From Pleomorphovibrio marinus (GTDB lineage: Bacteria > Bacteroidota > Bacteroidia > Cytophagales > Cyclobacteriaceae), in contig NZ_QCXY01000008.1 in assembly GCF_003347495.1 (NCBI RefSeq), forward strand, positions 1 through 64,000: 64,000 nt of DNA. The letters are read 5' to 3'. Under the pieces are notes generated by a model that was given only the letters and a program-made list of their open reading frames with translations, had not been told where the DNA came from and did no database searches. Below, in pieces: positions 1 to 8,634 of this stretch; the stretch's first letter is position 1, and every line of letters starts with the position of its first letter. Both the position numbers and the translations under genes were made by a program.

Positions 1-2535
1 AATCAAATGCTTTCTATACACGCCGTTCTCGTCGGAGATCTGGAGGATGTACTGCCCGTTGGGCAGGTGGCCTGTGGGCACGCTTATTTTTGGGCCTTGG
101 GCTTTTAGGGAAAGTACCGATTCGAAGGCCTGGCTGATGATCTGTATTTCCACCTCTGGGCCCGGCTCCCCGTCCTTGGCGGCCAGGTTGGTGACGGTGA
201 CCTCCTCGTCCGCGGGGTTAGGGCTGAGGGTATAGCTGCTCAGGGGGCAGTTGGGGCCGCTGATAAAGCAGAAGGTGAAGGGCGTGCTGCCGCAGGGGTT
301 GGTGGCCGTGCCGTTAAAGGAAAAGGGGAATGGGGTCATGGGCTGCACCTCAAAGGTGATGCGGCTGGTGAAAGGATCCCATGACCAGCTTACCGGCCCG
401 CCGCTAAGCTGCCAGTTCACGTCCGGTGGCACGGCATCCGGGATGCCCCCTATGGTGACCTCCGCCTGGTGAAATCCCGGGCATACCCCGTGGCAGGAGC
501 CTGTGATATAGGGGTCGCCGTTTACGGTGGGGTTGGTAAAGGAGGGGGTGCCCACCCATACCGTTTTGGGTATTTCGACCTCCCCGCAGTCGGTTTCGAC
601 ATGGAAGGTAATGGTGCCGAAGCCCCTGTTGTGTACACTGGCCGGGCTGAGGTTCGCCGTGGTGCCTGAGCCGGAGGAGGAACTGAACAGGTTGGCTGGG
701 GTTGCGGTCCAAGAGACGCTGGCCCCTTGGGGAGGGTCTTGCAGGGTAAATGACGTGGTGGAACAGAGGTAGTCGGGGCCGGAGATGGTCAAGGTTTCGA
801 TGACGGCGCATACTGCAGAAAAAGCATTAGCCCTTCCAAATCCAAATTCATTACTTCGTCCATTTACATAATTGAATCCACCAACTTGGTCAGCTGCATT
901 GGTAATAATATCAAATACCTGAAGATATGTAAGATCAGGGTTGATTGAGAGTACAAGAGCAGCAATCCCTGCAATTTGTGGGGCGGCAGCAGAAGTTCCA
1001 CCGAACCTTCCTGTATATGCCAGAAAATTTGGGCCTGCATTTGGCAACTCCTCTCCCCAGGGTGGTGGATTAAAAGTTTGCGTTTGTGGTACCCCGGGTA
1101 CAGTAAATTGAGGCCAGGGATTATCACCGGTATTTCCGGGAATATCAATCGTCCATATTTCAAACGTCTCACCTACTATTCCACCTGGTGTACCCGGGGG
1201 GTATGCACCTGGAGGATAAGCCCTATGAGAGGGGGCAACAATATCAATAATCTGATTATTAGGGCTTTGAGGGTTACTTGTAGGACTATAATCTGCTTGA
1301 AGATCATCTCGATCAGATGCCCCAACCGTAAAAACCCCTGGTATATTGACATTTGCAGGAAAAGCAATAACCCCGTCAAAATTTTCAGTATGTCTGGCAG
1401 TATTACCCGCTGAAAAAACAAATACAGAGCCACGACCATTTCTACCTTGATTTACAGCTTGTTGGATAGCATTTACGATACAAGGGATGAGATTTGGGCT
1501 TGGGGCTTCATTTGGATTTTGGGGTAAATATCCCCAACTGTTGGAAATAATATCTGCCCCATTATCAGCGGCAGATGTTATAGCATCGGCCACCAAGTTT
1601 GGCATGATTCCTTCTCCAAAACTATCAAAAATTCTTATAGGCATAATTATTGACTCAGGGGCGATGCCAGTTATTCCTTCATTGTTGTTTCTTGTGGCAC
1701 CAATTATCCCTGCGCAACTATTACCATGATTTAAGTTGTTTGCAGGAGAAGGATCATCGGCATCACCATCTGCATAATTACTATCCAGTAACCGTAATTG
1801 TCTCGCATTTGGCAAATCCGGATGGTTAGGGGTAAGTCCATCATCTAAAACAGCTATAATTATATCTGCACTTCCCTGGGTAATTTCCCAAGCTTCCGGG
1901 GCATCAATATCTGCATCTGGGGTACCTACACTTCCTTGGACAGGGTTAAAAACCTGACCGGTATTATGTAAATAAAACTGATTTTGGAAATAGGTGTCAT
2001 TGGGAATTGCCTGAAATTGTTTCGGACTTACTACAAAATTCGGATGAGAAAAGGTGGTAAGCCCACTTTCCTGTATTATGTTTGCCATCCTTAAGGCATC
2101 AGTGCCTCTTGGCACCCTGTATAGATCATAAATGAGTGTTGATTTGATAAATATCAAGCCTAAGTCATTAATAAGGGAATCTAGTTTATCTGTATTAGCC
2201 TCTTCTCTTTTTTGGAGGACAATTTCATCACCTATTCCCATTTCGAGCCCCGAAGGCTCCTTGTAAACGGGCTGTAATACATAAACTCCGGGAATAGCAT
2301 TTATTTGGTCAAGAAGTTGCTGTCTGGCCTGAGAGCTGGGAAGAGTAATGAAAAAATTTCTCTCATCAAACCGGTCAATTACAACCTGATTCTCATTGAC
2401 CCCTAAAGCATCCAAAATGCTAGAAGTATCAATTGCTTTATCAAAACTCACCAAAAATTTACTTTCAGATTTTTCTAAGCTAATCTTTTCGTCAAAAGCA
2501 TAATAAAACTCAACTTCACTTTGGATGAACCCCAT
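1..2535 (-). CDS. Secreted subtilisin-like (S8) serine protease with T9SS sorting domain, 3' end cut by window
   Basis: The minus-strand frame stays open from about 2592 to base 1 and runs off the left edge. It shows a propeptide-like region, then the S8 triad: Asp in AVLDDGL (codon 1843-1845), His in NHGNSCAG (1726-1728) and Ser in GGTSAAAPQ (991-993), all in one frame. After the catalytic domain come Ig-like or PKD-like segments. The visible end contains SPNPADEEVTV and QYILQISDENG, typical of the type A C-terminal domain that routes proteins through the type IX system to the cell surface. Probably only a few codons are missing. The first ATG is at 2535, but the frame extends upstream as KKIIILLGIIFFPITIIF, a good signal-peptide core, up to an ATA codon at 2592, with a stop at 2605-2607. 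The true start may therefore be a rare codon. It lies 20-80 bp downstream of a lipoprotein gene on the same strand. Confidence 0.9.
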   Translation of the reverse strand, partial: MGFIQSEVEFYYAFDEKISLEKSESKFLVSFDKAIDTSSILDALGVNENQVVIDRFDERNFFITLPSSQARQQLLDQINAIPGVYVLQPVYKEPSGLEMGIGDEIVLQKREEANTDKLDSLINDLGLIFIKSTLIYDLYRVPRGTDALRMANIIQESGLTTFSHPNFVVSPKQFQAIPNDTYFQNQFYLHNTGQVFNPVQGSVGTPDADIDAPEAWEITQGSADIIIAVLDDGLTPNHPDLPNARQLRLLDSNYADGDADDPSPANNLNHGNSCAGIIGATRNNNEGITGIAPESIIMPIRIFDSFGEGIMPNLVADAITSAADNGADIISNSWGYLPQNPNEAPSPNLIPCIVNAIQQAVNQGRNGRGSVFVFSAGNTARHTENFDGVIAFPANVNIPGVFTVGASDRDDLQADYSPTSNPQSPNNQIIDIVAPSHRAYPPGAYPPGTPGGIVGETFEIWTIDIPGNTGDNPWPQFTVPGVPQTQTFNPPPWGEELPNAGPNFLAYTGRFGGTSAAAPQIAGIAALVLSINPDLTYLQVFDIITNAADQVGGFNYVNGRSNEFGFGRANAFSAVCAVIETLTISGPDYLCSTTSFTLQDPPQGASVSWTATPANLFSSSSGSGTTANLSPASVHNRGFGTITFHVETDCGEVEIPKTVWVGTPSFTNPTVNGDPYITGSCHGVCPGFHQAEVTIGGIPDAVPPDVNWQLSGGPVSWSWDPFTSRITFEVQPMTPFPFSFNGTATNPCGSTPFTFCFISGPNCPLSSYTLSPNPADEEVTVTNLAAKDGEPGPEVEIQIISQAFESVLSLKAQGPKISVPTGHLPNGQYILQISDENGVYRKHLI

Positions 2536-2613
2536 AAATATAATTGTGATTGGAAAAAAAATTATTCCCAGTAAAATTATTATTTTTTTTATGATAGGTC
2601 CGTTTTATGTTAA

Positions 2614-3105
2614 TTAATCGATTTTTTCTGCAAATAATATTAATATTTGATATTGGTATTTAAAACCCGGAGCGAAAATTGAACCATGACAAAGAGGGTA
2701 AATCATTTCTTCTTCATTAGCATGGCGATATCTAAACCTCACTTTGAAATCAGGGTTACCTTTAGTAGCCTGCAGATCAAAAACATATTGCCACTGCCAA
2801 TTATCAAAAATGCCTGGCGGAAATTCCACAACATTTTCAGGAAAATTATAGGTTAACAAGGTATCGGCAGGAGTGGCAATTAAAAGACCTTCACCAATTT
2901 CATAAGGTTCTCTTGTCAGGCAGGGGTCAAAACCGAAAATATACCCAGTGGTTGTATAAACAATTTGATCATTATCCGTCTCCCCCATTTCCTGACAAGC
3001 CCCAATAAATGTCATTTTACCGATGAGTAGCATCAAACAGCTAAGCCTACACAACCTTGAACTTACCTTTTCCATCATTTTTATCCATTTTATTTGAGGG
3101 TTCAT
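2614..3105 (-). CDS. Small putative lipoprotein, unknown function
   Basis: An ORF of 163 residues. A hydrophobic N-terminus leads to a lipobox-like IGACQ, so the mature protein is probably lipid-anchored with about 125 residues. An internal start at 3078 or 3075 (MMEKVSSRL) gives a more usual signal-peptide length than the first ATG. The body is rich in aromatic residues and has no motif I recognise. It sits directly upstream of the S8 protease on the same strand, so co-transcription is likely. A role as an accessory or immunity-like partner of the protease would be pure inference. Confidence 0.55.
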   Translation of the reverse strand: MNPQIKWIKMMEKVSSRLCRLSCLMLLIGKMTFIGACQEMGETDNDQIVYTTTGYIFGFDPCLTREPYEIGEGLLIATPADTLLTYNFPENVVEFPPGIFDNWQWQYVFDLQATKGNPDFKVRFRYRHANEEEMIYPLCHGSIFAPGFKYQYQILILFAEKID

Positions 3106-3425
3106 AATTGGAATCCATTAACTCCTACCTTAATCCCCATACGTAATAAAGAAAGATAATGCTACAATAAATAAAAAAAATTTAATTAAACAAATTTTAG
3201 TTTGAATTTGTTTTATGAACTGAAAAATGTCAAAAAATAAGGCAATTAATATATCACAAGTCTCAAATACCTCCCAAGTGCTTTTGCAATTAGAAACTTC
3301 TTTATATTCTATCACTAAAGTATAAGTATCCTTAAAAATAGAAAATTTCCCATCCGATGATCGATTTGAATTTTGAAAAAAAAATATTAGTTAATATAAC
3401 TTTAAATAACAAATACAATTTTTTT

Positions 3426-3772
3426 CATGTGTTTATATTTTCTTTTCAGCGGCCATATAGCTTGCCCCGAACTCGATTCGGGGGAATCTCGCAACCATAA
3501 TCATCCCGGTGTGTGACGTGCTCGTCATGCTCGATTTCATATGTTTATAATTGTCTTTTCAGCGGTCATATGGAATGCCCTAGATAATCATCCCCCTGTG
3601 TGAGAATTCTTTCTCATGGGCATTTCATATGATTATAAATTGTTTTTTAAAGGCCATATAGCCTGCCCCAGACTCGCTTCGGGGGAATCTCGCATCTCCC
3701 CGTATCGGGGCATCCCAGTGTGTGACGTGCTCGTCATGCCCTGACTGCCGTCAGGACAGGCTCGATTTCATA
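3426..3772. repeat. Three tandem units of a dispersed palindromic intergenic repeat
   Basis: Three related units of roughly 95-145 bp lie head to tail (about 3426-3540, 3539-3631 and 3627-3772). Each follows the same scheme: TTATAA, a run of T, CAGCGGYCATAT, a TGCCC block, an ATCATCCC..GTGTGTGA block, a small hairpin, then ATTTCATATG. The middle unit has near-perfect inverted ends (CATATGGAATGCCC against GGGCATTTCATATG). The outer units share the palindrome GACGTGCTCGTC and the hairpin formed by CCCCGAA..TTCGGGG. The third unit carries an extra hairpin insertion (CCTGACTGCCGTCAGG). Copies of the same family occur near 33.3 kb, 50.98 kb and 51.95 kb. No protein is encoded here. Confidence 0.85.
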
Positions 3773-3796
3773 AGCATTCATTTTTGGAAATATTGA

Positions 3797-4150
3797 TTAA
3801 ATTATAGGGAGGTGCGGTCGCATATGCATCCTGACATATATAATATTTTTAACTGGAATTTCACTTATTTGAAAATATAATTTGTCCCCTGTTTGCCAAT
3901 CATTTGTATCCGGCAGTTCAAGACTCATTATTACATTGAAATATGTTTTATCGGCAAATGCTACCGAACCTACTTCAATTTCTTTGCCTTTTAGGTCAAA
4001 AACTTCAATCAAATATCCCTCATTAGTACATCCATGTCCGATTATAACCCCTGATAGACAATTGCTGCTTTCAGGAGAAGCACTTTCTGCACAACTCCAA
4101 CCCAAAATCAACGGCGACAATAATAATATCAACAAATTTTTCATGATCAC
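3797..4150 (-). CDS. Small putative lipoprotein, unknown function
   Basis: A 117-residue protein (115 if the second Met is used). A short charged N-terminus and hydrophobic stretch end in a lipobox-like GWSC, so an outer- or inner-membrane lipoprotein is expected. The mature part has a Cys pair (SNCLSG, HGCTNEG) and a beta-rich pattern but no motif I can assign. It is isolated: a repeat block lies downstream and a gene-poor stretch upstream. The ORF on the opposite strand is a shadow. Confidence 0.5.
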   Translation of the reverse strand: MIMKNLLILLLSPLILGWSCAESASPESSNCLSGVIIGHGCTNEGYLIEVFDLKGKEIEVGSVAFADKTYFNVIMSLELPDTNDWQTGDKLYFQISEIPVKNIIYVRMHMRPHLPII

Positions 4151-4160
4151 TGAAGTTTAA

Positions 4161-4983
4161 TTCCGCAAGAATAAGTGAGCCAAATACTGCTTCTCCGGGT
4201 TTTATTGAAGAGAATTGAACCAATTCGATCCTCTCCCCCTCCAGTTTTAGGAGGGGGACGCAAGGGGGTGGTCAAGACAGGGTGGAGTTACAGATTAGTT
4301 TTCCGAAGTCAAGGGTTTTTTTCCAAGTAGCCCGCCAGAAACTGGGGTGGGGATGTCCAAATATTCTCATACCATGGATGGGGTTCCGTTGAGTTTAATC
4401 CCTCGGGTTTGAGGGATTGGTGTTTTTCCACTAACCTATGTTTCGGACAAAATCAAAAACTTGGATTTGTAGAAGGTTTACCATTTCCGCTAGTGGCTGG
4501 CTGTCAGAAAATAGGCCTGCCCTGAATTAGTCAGGGTCGTGCGGCTGGTTTGTGGTAGAGGCAGGATTTTTCTGATCCCGATTATCGGGAACAAAAAGAA
4601 CGTAAAGTAAATGGAGAAAATAGTTTTTAATAGTCTCATGTAAGGTTAATGTTGCAAAAAAAACACTGCTTACCTGAGGTATGTAATTGAGAAAAAAAGA
4701 AAACTCTGATTAGCCCTGGTTTTGGAAGCGTTTTCAAGATCAGTGTGCCGGTAAAACCCATACAATCCTTTAACCTACTTTATTTTATCTAGGAAGTTTG
4801 CGAAGTTGAGTTGAACCCATCCCGAGGTTCCTGGGGCGTGGTGAGTTTCCAGGCCCCGGGTTTTCACTCCAATAGCTCGGGGTTAATGGGGTTTGTCCAC
4901 TATCGTGGTCTTTGTGACCTCCCAAAGGGTTATGTACTCCACCCCATTATAGATTAGTTCAGTCCCTAAGTGACTGGATTTAT
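4161..4983. other. Gene-poor region with several palindromes
   Basis: About 820 bp without a credible ORF on either strand. It contains short inverted repeats: CCCCCTCC-n7-GGAGGGGG near 4240, CCTCGGGTTTGAGG near 4410, CCCTGAATTAGTCAGGG near 4520, CCCGATTATCGGG near 4580, and GC-rich stems near 4835-4885. They resemble intergenic hairpin repeats more than one element. It may be debris of a decayed accessory insertion, since it abuts the truncated HEPN stub, but no transposase fragment is visible. Confidence 0.4.
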
Positions 4984-5079
4984 TTAACAGACAATCAATC
5001 TACCATCATCCGTAAATTCTTCTACAAGCTTGGTGGCCTGAACAATATCACATAAAAATTTCTTTTCTCTTTCCGTCAT
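4984..5079 (-). pseudogene. Truncated HEPN-domain (DUF86/HepT-like) toxin remnant
   Basis: An ORF of 31 codons starts at ATG 5079 inside the end of the nucleotidyltransferase gene and stops at 4984-4986. It reads MTEREKKFLCDIVQATKLVE then EFTDDGRLIVC. The pattern of a short charged start, then hydrophobic D-I-x-x-A-x-x-x-x-E-F-T, is that of helix 1 of DUF86/HepT HEPN proteins, which are normally 110-140 residues long. The rest of the domain, including the catalytic R-x4-6-H motif, is absent, and I could not find it in the 500 bp downstream in any frame. The overlap with the antitoxin-type gene is the usual operon arrangement for this pair. Confidence 0.6.
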
Positions 5080-5383
5080 AGATCAGGACTTTGGAACGAT
5101 CGATGTTGGCTTTTAAATATGGGTTTTTGAGCGAGGAACCGGTCAATAAATCCACTTTCCTTCCAAAAAAAAGTTCAAGTTTATCCCATAAATCAATTAG
5201 CGTCTCCCCACGGGTCAATGGGTCGGTCGCATCGACCTCTACATAAAAATCAATATCACTGTTGGTTTCGTCAAAGCCTTGTATAGTAGATGAACCAAAG
5301 GCATAAAGAAACTTGACCTGGTGATTTTTGCACAAGCTCATAAATTCCTCCGACCTTGGTTTAATCTCTTCTTTAACCCTCAT
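5048..5383 (-). CDS. Minimal nucleotidyltransferase domain protein (MNT/MntA-like)
   Basis: The call uses the ATG at 5383 (MRVKEEI), giving about 111 residues. The upstream extension would run into the neighbouring Omp85 gene. Motifs: AFGSSTIQGF, then DID, a GS-x11-DxD form of the polymerase-beta-like NTase signature, and a later VDLLTG strand that can supply the third metal-binding Asp. Family members in MNT-HEPN modules act as antitoxins that AMPylate or bind the HEPN toxin. Here the 3' end overlaps the start of a HEPN stub by 32 bp. The NTase looks intact and the toxin does not, so it may be an orphan antitoxin. Confidence 0.75.
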   Translation of the reverse strand: MRVKEEIKPRSEEFMSLCKNHQVKFLYAFGSSTIQGFDETNSDIDFYVEVDATDPLTRGETLIDLWDKLELFFGRKVDLLTGSSLKNPYLKANIDRSKVLIYDGKRKEIFM

Positions 5384-5433
5384 AGTAACAAATATAGTAA
5401 AATACGAACTTATTCCACCCACGACAACTCCCA

Positions 5434-7851
5434 TCAAAAGGGATAGCCTATCCCAATATTAAATACATGCTGTCCCCTTTCCCCCAAGGGCCGGTTAAAG
5501 GAAAGGTTGTCCAGGATAAACCGCTCCCCCTCCGGCCTGGCGGGATCATAGGCCTTTATCCCCATGTCCAATCTTAGGACCAAAAAGTCAAAATCCATCC
5601 TTAGGCCCACGCCTGTTCCGACTGCTAATTCTTTGTAGAACCGATCCACCCTAAAGTCTGTTCCTTCCCGGGTAGGATCTTCCTCAAAGGTCCAACTATT
5701 GCCCGCATCAATAAAGAAGGCCCCGTCAAAATACCCGAACAACTTGCGCCTATATTCAAACATGGCCTCAAAAAGGATTTCCCCAGGTTGCTCAAAGCGA
5801 TAGTCAAAGGTGCCGTCTTCCCTCCTCTCAGGGGTAAAGGATCCCGGTCCTAATCGTCTGGGCTGCCAAGCCCGGATACTTGTACTTCCCCCTGCAAAAA
5901 AGTATTTTTCGTAAGGCAGAATGCCGTCACTCACCCCATATGGTTTTGCTAATCCCAAGTTTAACCTGTAGGCAAAGGTACTTCTGTTGTCGATTGGCAG
6001 GTATCTCCTAAAATCCGTCTGGAATTTCAAAAATTGAAAATATTGAAGAGACCGGTCCTCGACCAGTTCCCTGTTCACAAAATTAAGAGAAGTGCCCCCG
6101 CTTTCGAAAAAGATCCTGAGCATGGAGGCCTGGGAGCGGTTATAAAGCCCGTATTGGTTGAAATTTACGATAACCTGCCCAGAAATACTGCTGACATAGG
6201 AGGGAAGGAAGGAATTGATCAAGTTATTTCCTTGGTTCTGCAATTCCACCAGGCGCTCCTCAAAAAGGGGATTAAGGGCAGACCGGATAAGGTTTGCATC
6301 CAATAAGCTGACAGAAAATTGTTGCCTAAGGTCCCGGGTGGCCCAGTTATAGGCAAAAATGGTATTGAGGGCATCCCTTACATATTCAGGCCTATTTACA
6401 TAGCTATACCCTAGGAGTACCCTTGTCCTGGGATTATATCGGCCAAACCGCTCCAAAGTTCCAAAATCGAAAGGCACCAGAAACTGAGGGAAAATTACGG
6501 ATCCTGAGGCACTGAGCTCCCTACTTCTATAGACACCCCCTTCTGTGGTAGCAGAGGCTACCCCCTCCAATCCTGCCCTGAAATTAAACTCAAAGATTTC
6601 TAATCCCCTAAATAAGTTCCTATTCCTCAAGGAATGGCTAAAGAATGGCCCGGGTAGCTGTTCGGTTACACTTGCTCCTAGCTGGTTTGTAATTTGGTAT
6701 TTTTGATTAGGTCGGGTATAAATTCTTGTAGTCAGGGAGTTCCCCAAGGTATCAAAGGATATATTGACAAACCTGAACATGTCCAGGTTAGCTAATTGTC
6801 TTTGGGTCTCTATTACATCACTACGGTTGTATTTCCCTCCCTTTCTTAAAAAAATCCTGGAGTTAATCACTTTTTCAGAATACCTGTCCCTATAGAGCTC
6901 ATAGCGTATGCCTTCATACTCCTTGGAAATGTTTTCGTCGGAAATCACATCTGTAGGACTAGCTATCGAGAACAAAACGGAATCAATACTATACACCGTG
7001 TGCTTTTCCGCAGGTCTTGGCACTCGGATTATCTGTTCTATGGTTACTTTTTTTTCTAAGGAATCCTTGTACACATTGTACTCCAAAAAAGACTTTGAAA
7101 AGGTATAATACCCATTGTCCTTCAGCAAATCCTCTACCCTTTGCCGTTCTCTGCTTAGGTCACTTTGTATGTATCGGTTGCCAACTTTGATGTGGGATCT
7201 TCTCCTGTTTTCAGAAAGCAACTCCAGTAAATCCTTGTCCTGGGTTCTGGTGAATGTACTATCTATTACGTATGGGGAGTTTTCCTTTATCCTGTACCTG
7301 ATGAATGCCCTCCTTTTTTTCTTGTCTACGTCGGTTTCCACTTTGGCATCAAAAAAACCATGATTAACCAAATAGGCCAGGATTTGCCGTTTTGATTCTT
7401 CTGTCTTTGAACTGTCAAATAAAACCAAGGGATTCCCGGTACGCATAAACCAATTGCCGTATTCAAGTTTACGTTCTAACCTGGAAATTTGCGAGACTAC
7501 TTTGCCTAGCCTCCTATTAAGCTTTCCGCTTTCACCACGTGTTTCTATTTGATTTTCTATGGTTTGCTTTTCACTTTCCCAGCTTTCCATCCTCTCCGCC
7601 AGCCGGGTACTGTCGTAGGAAATTTCCCCTATCTTGTATAGGATTACCCCTGGGGAGATATTCAGCAAGGGGATACGGGTATTGGGTTTTTGTTGGATAT
7701 TGCTTCTTATGACTTCGGCATCACTTTCTTGAATGCCCTGGGTGTCTACATCATATACCAGATATTGCCCCTCCCTGAGACTTCTGGTCATGGAGCAACT
7801 TCCAAGAAAGAGGATGAAAATGATAAAGTTTATATATTTGATGCGAATCAC
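5434..7851 (-). CDS. Omp85-family outer-membrane protein (BamA/TamA-like) with lipoprotein signal
   Basis: About 805 residues from a GTG at 7851. The longer frame to 8040 would overlap the divergent methyltransferase gene. The N-terminus is hydrophobic and ends in a lipobox (LFLGSCS, Cys19). A coiled or helical stretch (around residues 90-150) precedes POTRA-like repeats. The C-terminal half is a beta-barrel with D15 features: GGSTSIRAW, FIDAGNSW, GTGVGLRMDFDF and a terminal aromatic (IGIGYPF). Such proteins insert or transport substrates at the outer membrane. It is distinct from the canonical BamA at 57.8 kb, and the lipid anchor plus Omp85 barrel resembles the TamL-type proteins of Bacteroidota. 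The start codon is inferred. Confidence 0.88.
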   Translation of the reverse strand: MIRIKYINFIIFILFLGSCSMTRSLREGQYLVYDVDTQGIQESDAEVIRSNIQQKPNTRIPLLNISPGVILYKIGEISYDSTRLAERMESWESEKQTIENQIETRGESGKLNRRLGKVVSQISRLERKLEYGNWFMRTGNPLVLFDSSKTEESKRQILAYLVNHGFFDAKVETDVDKKKRRAFIRYRIKENSPYVIDSTFTRTQDKDLLELLSENRRRSHIKVGNRYIQSDLSRERQRVEDLLKDNGYYTFSKSFLEYNVYKDSLEKKVTIEQIIRVPRPAEKHTVYSIDSVLFSIASPTDVISDENISKEYEGIRYELYRDRYSEKVINSRIFLRKGGKYNRSDVIETQRQLANLDMFRFVNISFDTLGNSLTTRIYTRPNQKYQITNQLGASVTEQLPGPFFSHSLRNRNLFRGLEIFEFNFRAGLEGVASATTEGGVYRSRELSASGSVIFPQFLVPFDFGTLERFGRYNPRTRVLLGYSYVNRPEYVRDALNTIFAYNWATRDLRQQFSVSLLDANLIRSALNPLFEERLVELQNQGNNLINSFLPSYVSSISGQVIVNFNQYGLYNRSQASMLRIFFESGGTSLNFVNRELVEDRSLQYFQFLKFQTDFRRYLPIDNRSTFAYRLNLGLAKPYGVSDGILPYEKYFFAGGSTSIRAWQPRRLGPGSFTPERREDGTFDYRFEQPGEILFEAMFEYRRKLFGYFDGAFFIDAGNSWTFEEDPTREGTDFRVDRFYKELAVGTGVGLRMDFDFLVLRLDMGIKAYDPARPEGERFILDNLSFNRPLGERGQHVFNIGIGYPF

Positions 7852-7869
7852 TACTACATTCCCTGCTAA

Positions 7870-8634
7870 ATGGTAAGCAAAAATACGGTTAAGTTTATTA
7901 AATCCTTGCACCGGAAAAAATTCCGCAAGCAAGAACAAAGTTTTTTTGTGGAAGGGGCTAAAAATGTAACGGAATTGTTGCGGGCTAATTTCACAGTTAC
8001 CAAGCTTCTTTGTACAGAAAAATTTAAAAATCAGCATCATGAGCTTATGGATAGTATTGAGGGGGAAGCCATTTTAGTGGGTCAGCATGAACTAAGTCAA
8101 ATAGGAACCTTTCAAACCAACGACGCCGCATTGGCCGTAGCCACAATACCGAAAGCAGAAGATTTTGAAATTGGGAAAGGGGATTTGGTGTTGGCATTGG
8201 ACGATGTGAGAGACCCGGGAAACCTAGGAACTATCATCCGCATAGCAGATTGGTACGGCATTGAAAAGTTGATTTTATCCCCAGAAACAGCCGACTTCTA
8301 CAACCCAAAAGTATTAAACGCCAGTATGGGGTCATTTTGCAGAGTTCGCTTTATGTATAAGGCTCTGGATACGGTGTTGGGCGAAATAAAAATACCGGTT
8401 TTTGGGGCTTTTGTAGATGGGGACAACCTGCATAAACATGATTTGGGTAGGGAAGGGGTCATCCTTGTGGGAAATGAATCAAGAGGCATTTCTGCGGACT
8501 TAGCACCTTATATCCATCATAAGATCAGCATCCCCCAGTTCGGGGCTGCCGAATCCCTCAATGTGGCTATTGCCACGGCTGTGATATGTGACAACTTTAT
8601 GCGTAAAAAAAATCAAAAATCTTTTGATCAATGA
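7870..8634 (+). CDS. TrmH/SpoU-family RNA 2'-O-ribose methyltransferase
   Basis: 254 residues. An N-terminal substrate-binding domain (residues 1-95, FFVEGAKNV) is followed by the SPOUT catalytic domain with all three motifs: DVRDPGNLGTIIRIADW (motif 1, Asn and Arg), ILVGNESRGIS (motif 2) and ISIPQFGAAESLNVAIA (motif 3, Ser-Leu-Asn). It uses S-adenosylmethionine to methylate a ribose 2'-OH in rRNA or tRNA. The target cannot be told from sequence alone, though RlmB-like 23S modification is the usual guess. The start is 18 bp from the divergent Omp85 gene, and the end overlaps the next gene by 4 bp (ATGA), so translation is probably coupled. Confidence 0.9.
   Translation: MVSKNTVKFIKSLHRKKFRKQEQSFFVEGAKNVTELLRANFTVTKLLCTEKFKNQHHELMDSIEGEAILVGQHELSQIGTFQTNDAALAVATIPKAEDFEIGKGDLVLALDDVRDPGNLGTIIRIADWYGIEKLILSPETADFYNPKVLNASMGSFCRVRFMYKALDTVLGEIKIPVFGAFVDGDNLHKHDLGREGVILVGNESRGISADLAPYIHHKISIPQFGAAESLNVAIATAVICDNFMRKKNQKSFDQ

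Noticed and set aside
404-811. 135-residue ORF on the minus strand
   Set aside because: It is a frame shadow of the S8 protease, rich in His, Arg, Pro and Gly as expected for an off-frame reading of GC-rich codons.
3130-3315. 61-residue ORF with a hydrophobic C-terminus
   Set aside because: The region is AT-rich, no family pattern is seen, and it could be chance. Not strong enough for a gene call.
3426-3772. CRISPR array
   Set aside because: Units are about 100 bp, imperfect, lack unique spacers of constant length, and no cas gene is nearby.
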